DNA from: Candidatus Zixiibacteriota bacterium
GTDB lineage: Bacteria; Zixibacteria; MSB-5A5; CAIYYT01
DNA length: 42,505 nucleotides
Assembly: GCA_020853795.1 (NCBI GenBank)
Contig: JADYYF010000129.1
Span: 1-42,505, forward strand
Direction: 5' to 3'
Under the pieces are notes generated by a model. That model worked only from the letters and a program-made list of their open reading frames with translations. It did no database searches and was not told the DNA's origin. The stretch's first letter is position 1, and every line of letters begins with the position of its first letter. This document shows, one piece after another, positions 1 to 8,394 of the stretch. Made by a program: the position numbers and the translations under genes.

Positions 1-1
1 C

Positions 2-391
2 CGGCTCTGGCGCAACTTCAAGAAACGCTATGCGCTCGCGCCGATTCTACCGCCGGCGCTCGGCGTTGCCGTCGCCTGGCTGCTCACCCAGTCCGTGGTC
101 TGCCTCACCCGAATCTTCTTCCGCGCACCCGATTTCGCGACTGCCGCCGAATATACCGCCGGTCTCTTCAGCTCGCCTGGCAGCGCGATTATCCCGATGA
201 ACCCGCTGCTGTGGATCGCTTTCCTTTCGCTGCCGGTCGACCACGCTGCCGGCTGGTGGATCGAGCACCGCGGCGTCGCCGTGCCGCGGATCCCCAACTG
301 GGCTAGAGCTGCCGCCTATGCGGCCAAGATTGTGTTCCTGTTCCATGCAAGGATTTCGGATGTCCAACCATTCGTCTACTTCCAGTTCTGA
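2..391 (+). CDS. MBOAT family membrane O-acyltransferase, C-terminal part (5' end outside window)
   Basis: The frame is open from the left edge and stops at 389-391, so only the last ~129 residues are seen. They begin with a WRNFKKRY segment, continue through two hydrophobic stretches with FFRAPDF between them, and end with FLFHA and QPFVYFQF. This ending is typical of AlgI-like MBOAT proteins, which move an acyl (usually acetyl) group across the membrane to an exported polysaccharide. The catalytic histidine lies upstream, outside the window. The following SGNH-type gene starts inside this one (ATG at 360), matching the known pairing of an MBOAT with an AlgJ/AlgX- or DltD-like periplasmic partner. 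The family is clear from the tail; the substrate is unknown, though surface polysaccharide is likely given the downstream neighbours. Confidence 0.8.
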   Translation, partial: RLWRNFKKRYALAPILPPALGVAVAWLLTQSVVCLTRIFFRAPDFATAAEYTAGLFSSPGSAIIPMNPLLWIAFLSLPVDHAAGWWIEHRGVAVPRIPNWARAAAYAAKIVFLFHARISDVQPFVYFQF

Positions 392-1565
392 TCGCGCCCG
401 CGGCGAACACGACTCCCGGCGGCCCAGTTTCCTGAGACGCCTGCACGACGGCTCGCCGACGCTCTTCTACACGATCGGCTTTCTGCTGGCGGCCGAATTC
501 ATCGCGACGTTTCTCGCGCCGAAGTTCCTGCCGCAACGACTTTATCTCAGTCTCTATCTCACCGATGGTTGCAAAACCGCGACCACGAAATTCCTCGATG
601 GCACCCACCGGTACTTCATGTACGACGACCTGCTCGGCTAGCGCAATCGCCCCGTGTCCGGCGAAGGCTACTGGCAGATCGACAGCCTCGGTTCCCGCTC
701 GACCCATCCGTTCACCCGCGAGCGCACCAAACCGGTGCGCGCGCTCTTCCTCGGCAGCTCCCTGATGAACGGCAGCGCCGTGATTCCGGTCGAACAATCG
801 ATGTCGGCGCAACTGGAGGACTCGCTGATCGAAGCCCTCAACTTCGGCTCGATGCGCTATGAGTTGGACCAAGTGGTGCTGCAATATGAGCGCCGTCTCG
901 CCCCGTTCAACGCGACCCATCTGGTCGTCGGCCTGCCCGGCGCCGGCTCGCAAGGACTGCTCAATCGCTATCTCCCCTTCCGCTTTCACTTCGATGTCGA
1001 CGACATGCCCTTCGTCAAGCCGCGGGCGGTGCTGAACGACACCGGGCTGATCTGGCTGGAGCCGCCGTCTCCTGGGCTGTGGAGCAGTTACCTGTCGAAG
1101 GGTGATTTCCTCAAGGCGGTTTCGGTCACTGAAGGGTTCCACGACCGCTTTACTGAGTACGAGGAGTGCGCCTTCACACCGATTGCGGCCTCGGTGGGAT
1201 CATTCGTTCACCGCCTCGGGAACCTTCGGCGTTTGCTGCTCGGCAACCAGGAGTCGCTACCGCTGGAATTGCGCTTGATGGACGAACTCGATGTTGACGC
1301 CGCCACCAATCAGGCGCACGTCGTCTACCTGCTGTTCCCGGACATTGAAGTTGTCCAGCCGCCCGGCTGGCGCCGCTTCCTGCCGGACCATTATCACACA
1401 CTCCTCGATTCGCTGCGGGCCCACGGTCACGTCGTGCTCGACATCCGCGAAGTCTTCCGTCACAGCGGTTTGCCCCCCCGCGACTTGTATCTCAATGACG
1501 GCTATCACTTCAGTCCGCGCGGCAATAAATTGATCGCCGCCGCCATTCGCCCCTACCTCTTGTAA
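360..1565 (+). pseudogene. SGNH/GDSL hydrolase-like partner of MBOAT, interrupted by an in-frame TAG
   Basis: A single reading frame runs from ATG 360 (AAGGA at 349-353, 6 nt upstream) to TAA 1563-1565, broken only by TAG at 639-641 (codon 94). Before the stop lie a cytoplasmic tail, one membrane helix (about residues 35-55) and the segment YDDLLG. After it RNRP and GYWQIDSLGSRS follow directly. In related proteins this spot usually reads LLGWRNRP, so the TAG looks like a one-base change from TGG (Trp). Downstream are FLGSS (SGNH block I) and DGYH with D380 and H383 (block V), so the catalytic Asp/His pair is kept. The role is probably periplasmic O-acetyl transfer with the upstream MBOAT. 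A restart at GTG 654 would lack the membrane anchor. It could be a true pseudogene, a sequencing or assembly error, or rare readthrough. TAG ends several intact genes here, so codon reassignment is unlikely. Confidence 0.72.
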
Positions 1566-1619
1566 CCCTGATCGGAAAACGCGCTTGCCTTACGCTTGCG
1601 ATTGCCTTGATTCTCACCC

Positions 1620-2585
1620 ATGACTAAACGCCTCAAGATCATTTTCGCGCTGGCCGCGCTGCTTCTGGCCGTCTTCGTCCTGGACGGCATCGATCTGCCC
1701 GAACAAACCCGCGTCTGGCGCGAATTCACCAACGCCGGCCATGCTCTCTTGTTTGGAGTAGTCGCGATCGCCATGCTGCTCCTTGCCCGCGTCTTGGTGC
1801 GGCGCAATGGCGAACCGATCCGCCACTATCTCATCGCCTTTGTCGGTGCGACTGTGCTCGGCTTGCTGACCGAATTAGGCCAGATCATCGGCCCGCGCGA
1901 CGCCAGCCTGATGGACTTCGTAAACGATGTTATCGGCGCTCTCGCGTTCCTCGGCGTCGCCGCGACCTTTGACCGCAGTTTCGGTGATCAAAGCTGGCTG
2001 CGCCTCCCGTTCAAGCGGTCGGCGATTCGACTCGCCTTCACTGCCTTGTTCCTGACGGCTTATATCCCCTTCGTCATCCTGGCGCTCGCTCACCTCCATC
2101 GGCGCGCGCAGTTTCCGGTGATCATGGATTTTGAATCGTATCTTGATTGGCAATTCGTCGGGTGGAAGGAAGCGAAGTTTGACATCGTCACGACACCGCC
2201 CGCCTGGAGCGGTAACACCAGCCGCCGCGTCGGCAGCCTGCTGCTCCTGCCGGCGCGTTCCTCGAATTTCGATATCGAATACCCCTACCCCCGTTGGCGC
2301 GGCTACCAAAGTTTCAGCTTCGAAATCTTCTCCGCCGCCGATAGCGTTTACGAGATCGGCTTTCGTATCGACGACTCTCGCCACAATCTCGAAGATTGGG
2401 ATCGCTACGGCCGACGCCTGACCATCATGCCCGGGCTCAACCGCTACGTTATTCCGCTGGCCGACGTCGAAAACGCCCCGGCCGGCCGCAAGATGGACAT
2501 GGAAAGCATCGCCAACATCATTCTCTTCTCTTCGCAATTGCGGCAGCCGCTGCAGCTGTACCTCGACAATCTCCGGCTCGAGTAA
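1620..2585 (+). CDS. VanZ-like membrane protein with fused C-terminal carbohydrate-binding-like beta-sandwich
   Basis: A 321-residue protein. The N-terminal ~120 residues match the VanZ pattern: a first helix (about 7-24), GHALLFG in helix 2, then LLTELGQ and the acidic SLMDFVNDVIGALAF in the last helices. A further membrane helix sits at about 140-160. The remaining ~150 residues are soluble and start with VIMDFES; they include WSGNTS, a YPRWRGYQSFSFEIF strand and a YLDNLRL end. This resembles CIA30/galactose-binding-like sandwiches that often sit on glycan-active proteins. The VanZ call is good, the second domain is a fold-level guess. It may bind cell-surface glycan outside the membrane. 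It starts 54 bp after the SGNH frame, on the same strand, so co-transcription with the O-acetylation pair is likely. No biochemical function is established for most VanZ-like proteins outside teicoplanin resistance. Confidence 0.7.
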   Translation: MTKRLKIIFALAALLLAVFVLDGIDLPEQTRVWREFTNAGHALLFGVVAIAMLLLARVLVRRNGEPIRHYLIAFVGATVLGLLTELGQIIGPRDASLMDFVNDVIGALAFLGVAATFDRSFGDQSWLRLPFKRSAIRLAFTALFLTAYIPFVILALAHLHRRAQFPVIMDFESYLDWQFVGWKEAKFDIVTTPPAWSGNTSRRVGSLLLLPARSSNFDIEYPYPRWRGYQSFSFEIFSAADSVYEIGFRIDDSRHNLEDWDRYGRRLTIMPGLNRYVIPLADVENAPAGRKMDMESIANIILFSSQLRQPLQLYLDNLRLE

Positions 2586-2601
2586 ACATCCAGCCACCAA
2601 T

Positions 2602-2637
2602 AAAAAAAGAAGGGAAGGAGCCTGGCTCCTTCCCTTC
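2602..2637 (-). terminator. Intrinsic terminator of the giant surface-protein gene
   Basis: A perfect 14-bp inverted repeat (2609-2622 with 2624-2637) is followed, in the minus-strand direction, by seven T residues (A run at 2602-2608). It lies 27 bp beyond the stop of the minus-strand gene. On the plus strand no T run follows the stem, so it should act mainly on leftward transcription. It may also slow rightward transcripts from the VanZ-like gene, which ends at 2585. Confidence 0.85.
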
Positions 2638-2663
2638 CGCTGTCCTTGGCGTGCGCTCTCGTG

Positions 2664-5600
2664 CTACCGAATCACGATGAACTTGCCGGAGATGTTCTTG
2701 TCGTCGTAGCGCACGTACCACAGGAAGACACCCGGACCCAGTTTTTCGCCGTTCGCGTTGCGGCCGTCCCAAACATACTCCCCGGCCAGGTTTTCCCGCT
2801 CGTAGACGCGGGTCGCTGACGCCGTGAAGACCTCAAACCGCGATCCTGCCGGGAGGTTATGCAGGGTCAAGCCCTCGAGATCATAGGTAAACTGCGTCGG
2901 CGAAAGGTAGATCGGCGCGGCCACCGTAAACGCATTGACCTTCGAATAGCCGCTCTCGCCCCGCTTGGCGCGCCAATAATAGCGGCCCTCCGTTAGCGGT
3001 TCGTCCGGCACCCACTCCGCCGCCGTGCCCGAGCCGCGCACGCTCCCGCCACTGACCAGGTCGACAAACTCGATGTCGCGGGCGATTTCGAACACACAGA
3101 CACTGCTGTCCGTCGCACCCACCCAACTGATCCGGAACTGCGGATTCACCGTCCGCTCGATCGCGCCATCGCTCGGCGCATCGGCACTTGGCGCATCCGT
3201 GACATCCAGCACCATTTCGCGCTGGTAGAACATCTCCGTCGGAGACCAGTCGGATGTATGCGTCGAGTCGTTCGAGCGGGCCCGCCACCAGTAGAAGTGG
3301 TTATTGATGTAGCCGGTCGTCGAGATCGCGCTGGTCGTCGTCGCACCCGGCGTTACCGACACCTGCCGTTCCACCAGCTCGGTCAACAGCGAGTCGGAAT
3401 AAACTTCGAACTCGTAGGTCAACGAGTCGCCGTCCGGATCGCTGGCATTGTTGACGATGTACTGGTGTACCGATCCGAAGACAGTGTCGCCGTCGATCGG
3501 CGAAACCGGCGTCGGCGACAGCGGCCGGCGATTGGTGCGGAAGTACTGCGCCGAGGTCCAGTTCGAGTATGCCTGGTTGTCGTAGGCGCGCGCCCGCCAT
3601 TGATACTTCGTCTTGTTCGCCAGCGTGAACGGCACCGTCCACTGCGAGGTGGATGCTCCCGGCGCCAGCATCGTCGACTGCGACAACAGCGTGCTGCCGC
3701 TCTCATTGTAAAGTTGGAATTGGTAAGTCAACGCATCGCCGTTCGGATCGTTGGCATTGCTCACCACCAGATCCGGCGTCATGTCGATTACGCGCCCGTT
3801 GTTCTCCGGCGACAACGGTCCCGGGCTTCCCGGCGGCGTGTTGACGCTGACCACAAAGGTGCGCGACGACGAATACGCCGAGTATAGCGACCCATCATAC
3901 GCCCGCGCCCGCCAGTAGTAGGTTGTGCCGTTAACCAGGTCCGGGCTAACGACCCACGAGGTTGTGCCCGTTCCCTGGGCGCGGCCGGTCACCTGCGCCG
4001 CAATCGTCGCGAACGACGAAGACGTGGACACCTGGAAATCATAGGTGATGGTGTTGCCCTCGGCGTCGGTCGAATTGGTCAACACCAAGGTCGGAGTTAA
4101 CGTCGTCACGGTTGCACCCGCTGCCGGACTCGACAATGCCGGCACCGTCGGCGCCGTATTGACCGCCACCGTAAACGACCGATAAGCTGCCCAGCTTGAA
4201 TACAACGCCCCGTCGTAAGCGCGCACGCGCCAGTGATAGGTCGTCCCCGTCGTCAAGTTGGTGCTGACAATCCACGAGGTTTGACCGCCCGCTCCTTGTG
4301 CCACGCCGGTCACCTGCGCCGCAATCGTGCTGAACGAGGTCGAGGTCGATACCTGAAAATCGTATGTGATGGTATTGCCCTCGGCGTCGGTCGAATTGTT
4401 GATGGTCAGCGTCGGCGTCAGGGTGCCCACTTGCGAACCCGTCGCCGGACTCGCCAACACCGGCACGCTCGGTGCGGTGTTCGTGCCCACCACGAATGAT
4501 CCCGTGGTCGAGTAATTCGAGTAGAGGAAACCGTCATACGCCCGCGCCCGCCAGTAATAGGTCGTCCCGTTGGTCAGCGTCGTGTTGACTGTCCAGGCGG
4601 TCGTTGCGCCGCCCCCCTGCGCCAGGCTCGCTGCCTGCGCCGTGATTGAGCTGAACGATGACGAAGTCGAAACCTGGAAGTCATAGACGATGGCATGCCC
4701 GTCGGGGTCGGTCGAATTGTTAATGGTCAAAGTCGGCGTGAGGGTGCCCACCGAGGCGCCCCCGATCGGACTCACCAACGTCGGCACCGTCGGCGCCGTC
4801 ACGCCGAAAACTGCCAGCTCGCTCAGCCACGCCACCGTCGGGTACGTCGCCGGCCCCATGTTGGCGGGCTGGTAGTACCGGATGCGCGAGGTCGTTACCG
4901 GCGTAAAGTCGACATACGTACAACTGTCGGCCGCGCTGGTGTTAACCGTGGTCACATCGGTGAAAGTCGAACCGTTCCAGGTCTGAAAGCGAAATTGCTG
5001 CGAGGTCATCCAGCGACTCTGCGTGGCGTTCCACGCCCAGTACACCGCCGCGCGCTGAATCTGCCGCGTCGAACCGAGGTCAACCTCGACCCAATGCGGG
5101 TTGGTCGCGCTCTCGGCTGCCCACGTGGTCGCCTCCGCCCCGAACGGGTCATACACGCCGTCCGTCACATTCAGCGAATCGTAACCCGGATAGGTACCCG
5201 ACACGTGTGGCGCCATGCCGTCCGCCAGATTGCTGAGGGTTGTGAACGAGAAGTCGCCGCTGACCCCTTCATTGCCGGCCGCGTCGGTTGAACGAACGCG
5301 ATAGTGATAGGTCGTCAACGCGGACAGGCCGGTCAATATCTGCGCGTGCGCTGTTACCAGCGTCGCATTGAGCGCGGTCGTTGAACCGTAGGAGGTCGTC
5401 AATCCATAGTTCACCTGCGTGCTCGCCACTTCGTTCGTCGTCCAGGTGATCAGCGCCGAATTCTCGGTTATTTCGGTCGCCGTCACGCTGCCGATCGTCG
5501 GCGGCGTCACATCCGGCGTCGAAGTCATAAACGTCCGACTGCCGCTCCAACTGCCCCAGCCGCAGGCATTCTGCGCGCGCACGCGCCAATAATAGGTGAT

Positions 5601-7994
5601 GCCGTCGACCGGCGCCGAGGTCGAGTAGCTCGAAGTCGCCGACTGCTGGTCGACCACCGGGCTGGAAAAATCGGAATTGTCGTCAATCTGCACTTGATAA
5701 TTGGTCGCCCCTGAGACATCGCCCCAGTCGGTAGTCACCGGCTTGGCCACGCCGGTTGCGCCATTGGCCGGGCTGACCAGGGTCGGCGTTGCCGGAGTCG
5801 AACAAGCTGTACTAAATGAGCGCGCCGTGCTCCAGCTACCCCAACCGCAGGCATTTTGTGCCCGCACGCGCCAATAATAGGTCACCGATGCCGACAAACT
5901 CGACACCGCGAGATTCGAAGTCGCGCTGGTCTGGTCGACCGCCGGACTGGAAAACGCCGATTGGTCGTCCACTTGAATCTGATAGTTGGTGGCGCCGCTG
6001 ACGTCCGCCCAATCCAGCGTCACCGGCTGCGTCAGGCCGGTCGCGGCGTCCGCCGGTGTAGCCAACGTCGGCGTCCCCGGCAGCGGACAGGCAGTCGTAA
6101 AGGCACGCGCCGATGTCCACGGGCCGTAGCTGCAAACGTTCTGCGCGCGCACGCGCCAGTAGAACGTCGTGCCACCCGCCAGCCCGGTCACCACGTAGCC
6201 GGAGGACACGGTACTCTGGCTGACCTCCGGGCTGCCAAAATTCGAGTTGTTGTCGACCTGCACCTGGTACGACGTCGCGTCGGTCAGGTCGTTCCAGTCG
6301 AGCGTCAACGGCTGCGTCTGATTGGTCGCGCCGTCCGCCGGCGAAACCAGCACCACCGAACTTGGCGCCGAACACGGCTCGCCGCCGCCCGGCTGCCACG
6401 CGCCGAAACGCGTCCAGGTCTTGCCCGCGTAAGTCCGGTTCATCTCCTGCGCCGAGGCGTAACGCGCCAGATCGGCCTGGTCGGAGGCCGCAAATCCCGG
6501 GTTCGTCCCGTTCAACCCGCGCACGTCAAAACCGGCGTTGCGCCAGCTCGTCCACGATGAACCCGAATACCCTGAATTTGAAGTGAACGCGCAGCTAAAC
6601 GACCCGCTGCCGTGGTAATACATGTTCGAGTCCGCCGACCAGTAAGTCTCCAACGCCGGCGATTGTTGCGGCGCCTCACCGCCCTGCGTGACGAATGCAA
6701 TCGAATTGGTAAACGAGGTTGTATCAAAAATCAGGTTGTAACGCACCTCGTTCTTTGAACCTGTTCCACCCGCCGTCGGCGACATCAGGATCGCCGTCGG
6801 TACGTTATAGAATGTGTTATTGAAGACTTTGACGCGATTGTAGGCTTGCGGCGTTCCCGAGCTGCTTGACGCCACCAGCCCGCGATAGGTCTGGTTGATG
6901 AATTGGTTGCCGCAAACGATGATCGAGTCGGTGTGCGCGGCTATGCGCACGCCCAGCGCGCCGCCGATGAACTTGTTATCCATGATCACATTGTTGGCGA
7001 TGTTGACGCTGGCGCTGTACCCGTTCTTGAAGTTGATACAGACGCCCTTGAGATCCAAAAAGACCGAGGCCGAGCACAACACGTTCGCCTGCACATAAAA
7101 ACCGATACCGTTGCCATTGTGCTCGTCGACCGCGTCATCGGCCCAGCAATAGCGGAACGTGTCGTTGACGGCCGTGAAGAAATGGCCAAGATCATTCGTT
7201 GAGGCAATGCCCGGATTCCCGGAGTACACCAGTGCCGGATTGGAGGCCGGGGACGTGCTGCCGCCGTTTTGGATATTGCAGTTGCGAACCACGATCGAGT
7301 CCGGCGCATCGGTGTCGCTGCTGTTGGCGCTCGCAATCACGATGACGCCTTGCACGCCCAGGTCAAGGGTCAGGCCGTCAAAAATGATCTTGTCCTGGTT
7401 GCCGTAGTCGAAATTTACCACCGGACTCTGTGACTGGCGAATCGTGTAGTTTGCCGGCGTTCCCCCGCCTCGCACATACACATACAAGTAGCGCGTTGAC
7501 GTGTTGTAGTACGCTTCACCCTCCGCATTCACATCGGCCAGCGACCGTTCCTGGTGCAGCAGGATATTGTCCTGCGAGCAGGTCATCTGTCCGTCGCCAT
7601 ACCAGGAATTCCAGCGCACCGGAATCGTATTGGTTGAGCGATAAACGTTGCCGGAGTATACCGTCCAGCCGCCGGTCACCGGCAAACCGCTGGACAAAAT
7701 CGTCGCGCTGCGCATCGTCAGCGACGAACAGGCATACACGGTCGGCAAACTGCCGCCGCGCGGCGGTGTGATGTAACAGGTGTCATATTGGCCGGGAGCG
7801 ATGATAACCGAGTCACCCTGGCTGATCCGCCCGTTCGTGTAGTTCGGATGCTTCCAGGCGTTCGCCCATGAAAGCCCGTTGGCGGTGTTGCTGCCGTTCG
7901 GACGAACGTAGTAGTTCGTCGCCAGCGCCCCTTGCGCTACGGCCAGCGTCAATACGGCAAGAAGAAACAGCGCTTTTCCAAACACGATTTTCAT
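2664..7994 (-). CDS. Giant secreted mosaic protein: beta-helix, FN3-like repeats, discoidin domain, FlgD-like C-terminus
   Basis: About 1776 residues from the ATG at 7994 (an in-frame ATG at 8003 is equally possible; the frame extends to 8096, but only the later starts put the signal peptide at the N-terminus). Approximate order: signal peptide 1-25; right-handed parallel beta-helix region 26-540, beginning NYYVRPNGSN and rich in short strand/turn units; three FN3-like repeats 543-824, each with YYWRVRAQN or close variants; a canonical FN3 824-919; an F5/8-type (discoidin) domain 919-1066; about six ~107-residue cadherin/FN3-like repeats 1066-1698 with TPTL, DFQVST and YYWRARAYD; and a FlgD-Ig-like C-terminal module to 1776 with VWDGRNANGE. 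Such proteins are exported and probably bind or process glycan. No catalytic residues can be named. The FlgD-like tail may be a sorting or anchoring module. It appears to be transcribed alone and has its own terminator. Confidence 0.8.
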   Translation of the reverse strand: MKIVFGKALFLLAVLTLAVAQGALATNYYVRPNGSNTANGLSWANAWKHPNYTNGRISQGDSVIIAPGQYDTCYITPPRGGSLPTVYACSSLTMRSATILSSGLPVTGGWTVYSGNVYRSTNTIPVRWNSWYGDGQMTCSQDNILLHQERSLADVNAEGEAYYNTSTRYLYVYVRGGGTPANYTIRQSQSPVVNFDYGNQDKIIFDGLTLDLGVQGVIVIASANSSDTDAPDSIVVRNCNIQNGGSTSPASNPALVYSGNPGIASTNDLGHFFTAVNDTFRYCWADDAVDEHNGNGIGFYVQANVLCSASVFLDLKGVCINFKNGYSASVNIANNVIMDNKFIGGALGVRIAAHTDSIIVCGNQFINQTYRGLVASSSSGTPQAYNRVKVFNNTFYNVPTAILMSPTAGGTGSKNEVRYNLIFDTTSFTNSIAFVTQGGEAPQQSPALETYWSADSNMYYHGSGSFSCAFTSNSGYSGSSWTSWRNAGFDVRGLNGTNPGFAASDQADLARYASAQEMNRTYAGKTWTRFGAWQPGGGEPCSAPSSVVLVSPADGATNQTQPLTLDWNDLTDATSYQVQVDNNSNFGSPEVSQSTVSSGYVVTGLAGGTTFYWRVRAQNVCSYGPWTSARAFTTACPLPGTPTLATPADAATGLTQPVTLDWADVSGATNYQIQVDDQSAFSSPAVDQTSATSNLAVSSLSASVTYYWRVRAQNACGWGSWSTARSFSTACSTPATPTLVSPANGATGVAKPVTTDWGDVSGATNYQVQIDDNSDFSSPVVDQQSATSSYSTSAPVDGITYYWRVRAQNACGWGSWSGSRTFMTSTPDVTPPTIGSVTATEITENSALITWTTNEVASTQVNYGLTTSYGSTTALNATLVTAHAQILTGLSALTTYHYRVRSTDAAGNEGVSGDFSFTTLSNLADGMAPHVSGTYPGYDSLNVTDGVYDPFGAEATTWAAESATNPHWVEVDLGSTRQIQRAAVYWAWNATQSRWMTSQQFRFQTWNGSTFTDVTTVNTSAADSCTYVDFTPVTTSRIRYYQPANMGPATYPTVAWLSELAVFGVTAPTVPTLVSPIGGASVGTLTPTLTINNSTDPDGHAIVYDFQVSTSSSFSSITAQAASLAQGGGATTAWTVNTTLTNGTTYYWRARAYDGFLYSNYSTTGSFVVGTNTAPSVPVLASPATGSQVGTLTPTLTINNSTDAEGNTITYDFQVSTSTSFSTIAAQVTGVAQGAGGQTSWIVSTNLTTGTTYHWRVRAYDGALYSSWAAYRSFTVAVNTAPTVPALSSPAAGATVTTLTPTLVLTNSTDAEGNTITYDFQVSTSSSFATIAAQVTGRAQGTGTTSWVVSPDLVNGTTYYWRARAYDGSLYSAYSSSRTFVVSVNTPPGSPGPLSPENNGRVIDMTPDLVVSNANDPNGDALTYQFQLYNESGSTLLSQSTMLAPGASTSQWTVPFTLANKTKYQWRARAYDNQAYSNWTSAQYFRTNRRPLSPTPVSPIDGDTVFGSVHQYIVNNASDPDGDSLTYEFEVYSDSLLTELVERQVSVTPGATTTSAISTTGYINNHFYWWRARSNDSTHTSDWSPTEMFYQREMVLDVTDAPSADAPSDGAIERTVNPQFRISWVGATDSSVCVFEIARDIEFVDLVSGGSVRGSGTAAEWVPDEPLTEGRYYWRAKRGESGYSKVNAFTVAAPIYLSPTQFTYDLEGLTLHNLPAGSRFEVFTASATRVYERENLAGEYVWDGRNANGEKLGPGVFLWYVRYDDKNISGKFIVIR
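3845..4795 (-). repeat. Three 321-bp tandem repeats inside the giant surface protein gene
   Basis: Three consecutive units share long near-identical stretches. The same short sequence (CGGCGTCGGTCGAATTG, with one change in the third copy) recurs at 4061, 4382 and 4703, an exact 321-bp (107-codon) period. More diverged units with similar spacing continue to about 3200. The homology is high at the DNA level, not only in protein, which suggests recent duplication or gene conversion. It makes copy-number change and short-read misassembly likely. Confidence 0.8.
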
Positions 7995-8394
7995 GGTTCC
8001 CATAACCCGATCTCTGTCTTTTAAGCTTCGCAGAATTCGCCGACCATCATTAGTAAATGGCGGCAGTTCTCCGTCATAGCTGGTTGCAATCGCCATACCG
8101 GTTTAGCCGAACTTCGCAGTTTCACCATCATCTTGTCTTACAACGACCTACGAACGCGGAAGTATTCTCGGTAGCGATTCTTCACGGCCGAACCTGTTCA
8201 AGCCATGAATTTGAACCGAAATTGAACATTTGAACGCAGTTCGACAAGCATTTTATGCGGCATTTTGCGTCCGATCGTCAAAGCTGCCCCGGCCATCGTG
8301 CGCCGGTCCTTAACATTCGGAAGTCGTCTTGCCCAACGACTCAGCGAAACACCTCAACGCACCTCTGCCTGTCACGAATTAGCGTTATCTGCTT
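7995..8394. other. 400-bp intergenic region upstream of the surface-protein gene
   Basis: There is no convincing gene here. It should hold the leftward promoter of the giant secreted protein and the 3' end of the 2-epimerase transcript. Visible items are a cluster of the hexamer TTGAAC (8211, 8222, 8230) with the inverse GTTCAA at 8196-8201, and a 6-bp hairpin (8322-8327 with 8336-8341, 8-nt loop) without a T run. I could not pick a convincing -10/-35 pair. Confidence 0.5.

Noticed and set aside
639-641. TAG recoded as an amino acid genome-wide
   Set aside because: TAG terminates several intact genes in this window (for example at 2664, 14722 and 41616), so reassignment would extend them abnormally.
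303-1142. 279-codon minus-strand frame over the interrupted SGNH gene
   Set aside because: Compositional shadow; the plus frame carries the SGNH motifs and a ribosome site.
1875-2600. 241-codon minus-strand frame over the VanZ-like gene
   Set aside because: Antisense shadow with no domain signature; it also spans the end of the VanZ-like gene.
3845-4795. CRISPR-like array
   Set aside because: The repeat period is 321 bp, in frame within a coding gene; no short repeats with unique spacers.
8231-8250. tRNA-like GTTCGA near 8239
   Set aside because: No acceptor stem, D-arm or anticodon arm can be built around it.
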